A stretch of DNA of 64,000 nucleotides from Pseudomonadales bacterium. GTDB lineage: Bacteria; Pseudomonadota; Gammaproteobacteria; Pseudomonadales; Azotimanducaceae. Under the pieces are notes generated by a model. The model was not told the DNA's origin. It saw nothing but the letters and a program-made list of their open reading frames with translations, and did no database searches. Location of the stretch: the NCBI GenBank assembly GCA_029251375.1, contig JAQXDL010000014.1, positions 41,139 through 105,138 of the forward strand, given 5' to 3'. Of this stretch, positions 62,060-64,000 are shown in pieces (position 1 is the stretch's first letter; each line of letters starts with the position of its first letter). The position numbers and the translations under genes are program-made.

Positions 62060-62668
62060 GTGGCGGCAGAAAGGTTTATAAAAACTGCTGCGAATAATGA
62101 CGATAATGATCGGCTGCGCGAGTTTTTCGCTTTCCTCAGTTTTTTCTCTGCGCTTGCGTTAGCTGATCAAGGGGTCCCTTTAACCCGCACGACCGATATC
62201 CTGGAGGGCTATCAAGAGTCTAAGCTAGACCAAAGCCGGGTCAGTCATCGAGGTGCGATTGGCATCATGCAGGTGCTACCAACGACAGCCAAAGATCCGA
62301 AGGTGCATATTGACAACATTGAAGAGCTGGAAAATAACATTCATGCAGCCGCAAAATATCTGCATGTTATTCAATTGCGTTACTACTCAAGTCCGGATAT
62401 CAGTCCTTGGCATCAACGGTTGTTTACCTGGGCTGCCTACAATGCTGGGCCGGCCAACGTGACACGATTGAGAAATGCGGCGGCGCGCAAGGGTTACGAC
62501 GAAAACGTTTGGTTTGGCAATGTCGAAGTGATGGCGGCTGATATGATTAGCCGTGAACCCATTCGTTATGTTGCCAACATACACAAATATTACACCGCCT
62601 ATCGCCTGTTAGAGCAGCGAGAAATGCAGCGTGTGCAAGCGCTGGAAGCGCAAGTCGAATTGCAATAA
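62060..62668 (+). CDS. Lytic transglycosylase-like (SLT/MltF catalytic domain), odd N-terminus
   Basis: The 202-residue protein has the SLT core: LEGYQESKLDQSRVSHRGAIGIMQVLPTTA with the catalytic Glu in YQES, then LENNIHAAAKYLHVI and FTWAAYNAGPANV. It matches the catalytic domain of the MltF group, but the family's N-terminal solute-binding-like domain is absent. The only start is a GTG at 62060 without a good ribosome site. Between it and the SLT core is FFAFLSFFSALALA, which may act as a signal peptide. The gene is either a short secreted enzyme or a truncated remnant. Confidence 0.75.
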   Translation: MAAERFIKTAANNDDNDRLREFFAFLSFFSALALADQGVPLTRTTDILEGYQESKLDQSRVSHRGAIGIMQVLPTTAKDPKVHIDNIEELENNIHAAAKYLHVIQLRYYSSPDISPWHQRLFTWAAYNAGPANVTRLRNAAARKGYDENVWFGNVEVMAADMISREPIRYVANIHKYYTAYRLLEQREMQRVQALEAQVELQ

Positions 62669-62694
62669 CCGGCTGGGAAACGACGCCAACATAG

Positions 62695-62750
62695 CGCTCT
62701 ATATCGCGGTACATCACGGTCTATTTCACGCTCTATATCACGGTCTGTTT
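62695..62750. repeat. Tandem array, five units of 10-12 bp
   Basis: CGCTCTATAT, CGCGGTACAT, CACGGTCTATTT, CACGCTCTATAT and CACGGTCTGTTT run consecutively in the gap between the SLT gene and the convergent MFS gene. Confidence 0.75.
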
Positions 62751-62755
62751 CCTCG

Positions 62756-64000
62756 TTATGGCTTTGGTAGGCGCTTCAACAGAATGCCTGTTCGATAGTA
62801 GTGTAACGAACCCCAAACGATCACCACCAAACTGGTCATCAGGCCATAACGTAAACCATCGATACCGTACTCCGGTGTGAATAGGTCGCTAAAAAAGCCG
62901 ACCGAAAAGGGTCCAAGCCCGAGCCCGACAATATTTAAAATAAACAAATTGATGGCGGCGGCAACCGATCGCATTTCCGTTGGCGTGTGGTTTTGAATCA
63001 GTGCAAAACCCGGTGCAACATAGACTGTGCCCAGTGCTGCGGGTAATGCATAAGCCCACAAAGCGCCGGTCTGAGTCGCTGCAGTAAAGCTAAAATACAA
63101 AAACGGCAGCCCAAGTAGACTGGCAATGGCGACGACCCAGGGTAACCATTGCTCGCCGCGGCGTGCAGCCAAGAAGTCAGCCAGCCGGCCGCCAAGATAT
63201 ATGCCGATGGCGCCGCCAACACCAATAAACAAAGCAAGGTAAGTGCCCACTTCGCCGGTACCCATGCCATGGATTCTGACCAAATAAATGGGTACCCAAA
63301 TGACCGAGGCATAACCGGTGAACGCAATGAGCGTGCCCGCAGCAACAATGTTACGCAGCACGGGGTTGGTAATCATGAACTTTGCGACGGACCAAAAAGG
63401 CGGTGGTATCACCTCTGGCGGTTTTTCACCGGCGGCGTCAGCATAGCCCCGTGGGGGTTCTTTTAAGGTAAAGCGAACCAGTATTGCTAAAAATATACCG
63501 GGCAGCCCGACCACCACAAACGCCGTGCGCCAGCCGTAAAACTCATTAATCCAACCGCCGACTAAAAAGCCAATGAGGATGCCCCAGTTAATGCCGGTGC
63601 CAAATATTGCCATGGCGGTGGCGCGCTGCTCTTTCGGATACAGGTCCGCAATCATCGAGTGCGACGGTGGGTTGGATCCCGCTTCACCGACACCGACACC
63701 AATACGTAGCAGTAACAATTGTGTAAAGGTGTTTGCTGCGCCGCACAGGGCGGTCATGCCGCTCCATAAAAAAACAGAAAAAGAAATAAGGTTGCGACGA
63801 TTGCGACGATCGGCCCACATGGCCATCGGCATGCCAAGGGTTGCATAGAAAACCGCGAACATAATGCCGGTTAACAAGCCTAGTTGTGTGTCGCTAATCA
63901 TCAGCGACTCTTTGATCGGTTGGCCAAGGATACCCATGATCTGTCGATCAACATGGCTCGAGGTGAATACCAGTACAAGCACAAATAGCGTGTAGTTTTT
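62756..64000 (-). CDS. Major facilitator superfamily transporter, cut by window edge
   Basis: The frame runs through the right edge, so the true start is outside. The visible 410 residues show about 11-12 membrane helices. The MFS loop motif is GMPMAMWADRRNRRNLIS between helices 2 and 3, followed by RIGVGVGEAGSNPPSHSMIADLYPKEQRATAMA, typical of the Spinster-like group. A second, weaker copy of the loop motif is IYLGGRLADFLAARRG. The substrate is unknown. It is convergent to the SLT gene. Confidence 0.9.
   Translation of the reverse strand, partial: KNYTLFVLVLVFTSSHVDRQIMGILGQPIKESLMISDTQLGLLTGIMFAVFYATLGMPMAMWADRRNRRNLISFSVFLWSGMTALCGAANTFTQLLLLRIGVGVGEAGSNPPSHSMIADLYPKEQRATAMAIFGTGINWGILIGFLVGGWINEFYGWRTAFVVVGLPGIFLAILVRFTLKEPPRGYADAAGEKPPEVIPPPFWSVAKFMITNPVLRNIVAAGTLIAFTGYASVIWVPIYLVRIHGMGTGEVGTYLALFIGVGGAIGIYLGGRLADFLAARRGEQWLPWVVAIASLLGLPFLYFSFTAATQTGALWAYALPAALGTVYVAPGFALIQNHTPTEMRSVAAAINLFILNIVGLGLGPFSVGFFSDLFTPEYGIDGLRYGLMTSLVVIVWGSLHYYRTGILLKRLPKP

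Overview
The window reads as chromosome of a free-living, probably marine, Gram-negative gammaproteobacterium. It has medium G+C, outer-membrane lipoproteins, an RND efflux pair, RpoN-type promoters, H-NOX signalling and an exosortase/PEP-CTERM system. A genus cannot be assigned from the sequence alone. I saw no rRNA, tRNA, transposase, integrase or CRISPR array.

Left part (1-26,840) is mostly metabolism and cell surface on both strands. It holds an amidase fragment; a two-gene carnitine breakdown unit (BKACE enzyme plus carnitine dehydrogenase); a class V aminotransferase divergent from an Lrp/AsnC regulator; a DUF1254/DUF1214 protein; an acyl-CoA dehydrogenase; an RND pump with its adaptor; a glutathionyl-hydroquinone reductase-like GST; a collagen-like surface protein followed by a lipoprotein; a DedA-rhodanese gene; a crotonase; a class II aldolase-like enzyme; an S9 peptidase; an MscS channel; and a TcuA-like flavoprotein. 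The best discovery lead is here. The DedA-rhodanese frame (18110-19057, minus) is interrupted by one TGA exactly at the rhodanese nucleophilic cysteine, continues intact for 46 more codons, and carries a perfect 7-bp hairpin 21 nt after the TGA with G at loop position 2. That is what a bacterial selenocysteine codon plus SECIS should look like.

Middle part (29,160-51,944) is a large exopolysaccharide/exosortase locus built as back-to-back operons. One minus operon (35628 to 29160) encodes a Wza-like exporter, a sugar nucleotidyltransferase, a PrsT-like TPR lipoprotein, a PEP-CTERM protein and an exosortase-EpsI fusion. A second minus operon (42626 to 37605) encodes a GT26-polyprenyl-phosphate sugar transferase fusion, a hybrid nucleotidyltransferase-like/left-handed-helix protein, a STAS protein, a GT2 and a nucleotidyltransferase-fold protein. 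A plus operon (42944-51944) encodes an alkaline-phosphatase-superfamily protein, a flippase, an acyltransferase, three GT4 enzymes and a Wzc-like protein with a broken Walker A. A receiver-PP2C phosphatase and an anti-sigma-type kinase sit between them (36106-37557) and with the STAS protein form a partner-switching set.

Right part (53,455-62,015) is a signalling block: a receiver protein, a GDP-mannose-dehydrogenase-like pseudoenzyme, a receiver/histidine kinase/receiver/HPt hybrid, a sigma-54 activator, a receiver with a degenerate HD-GYP domain, and a divergent H-NOX plus histidine kinase pair. I can read sigma-54 -24/-12 promoters upstream of five transcription units (35697-35714 minus, 35932-35948 plus, 42663-42680 minus, 42891-42908 plus, 55415-55432 minus), with a shared TCGCAAAT-type motif in the intergenic regions. 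The simplest model is that nitric oxide and other inputs act through the phosphorelay and the sigma-54 activator on polysaccharide/PEP-CTERM expression. The window ends with a lytic-transglycosylase-like gene and an MFS transporter cut by the right edge.

A second window-wide peculiarity is a set of eleven short imperfect tandem arrays (unit 9-19 bp, each with its own unit sequence). They lie mostly just after, or across, stop codons.
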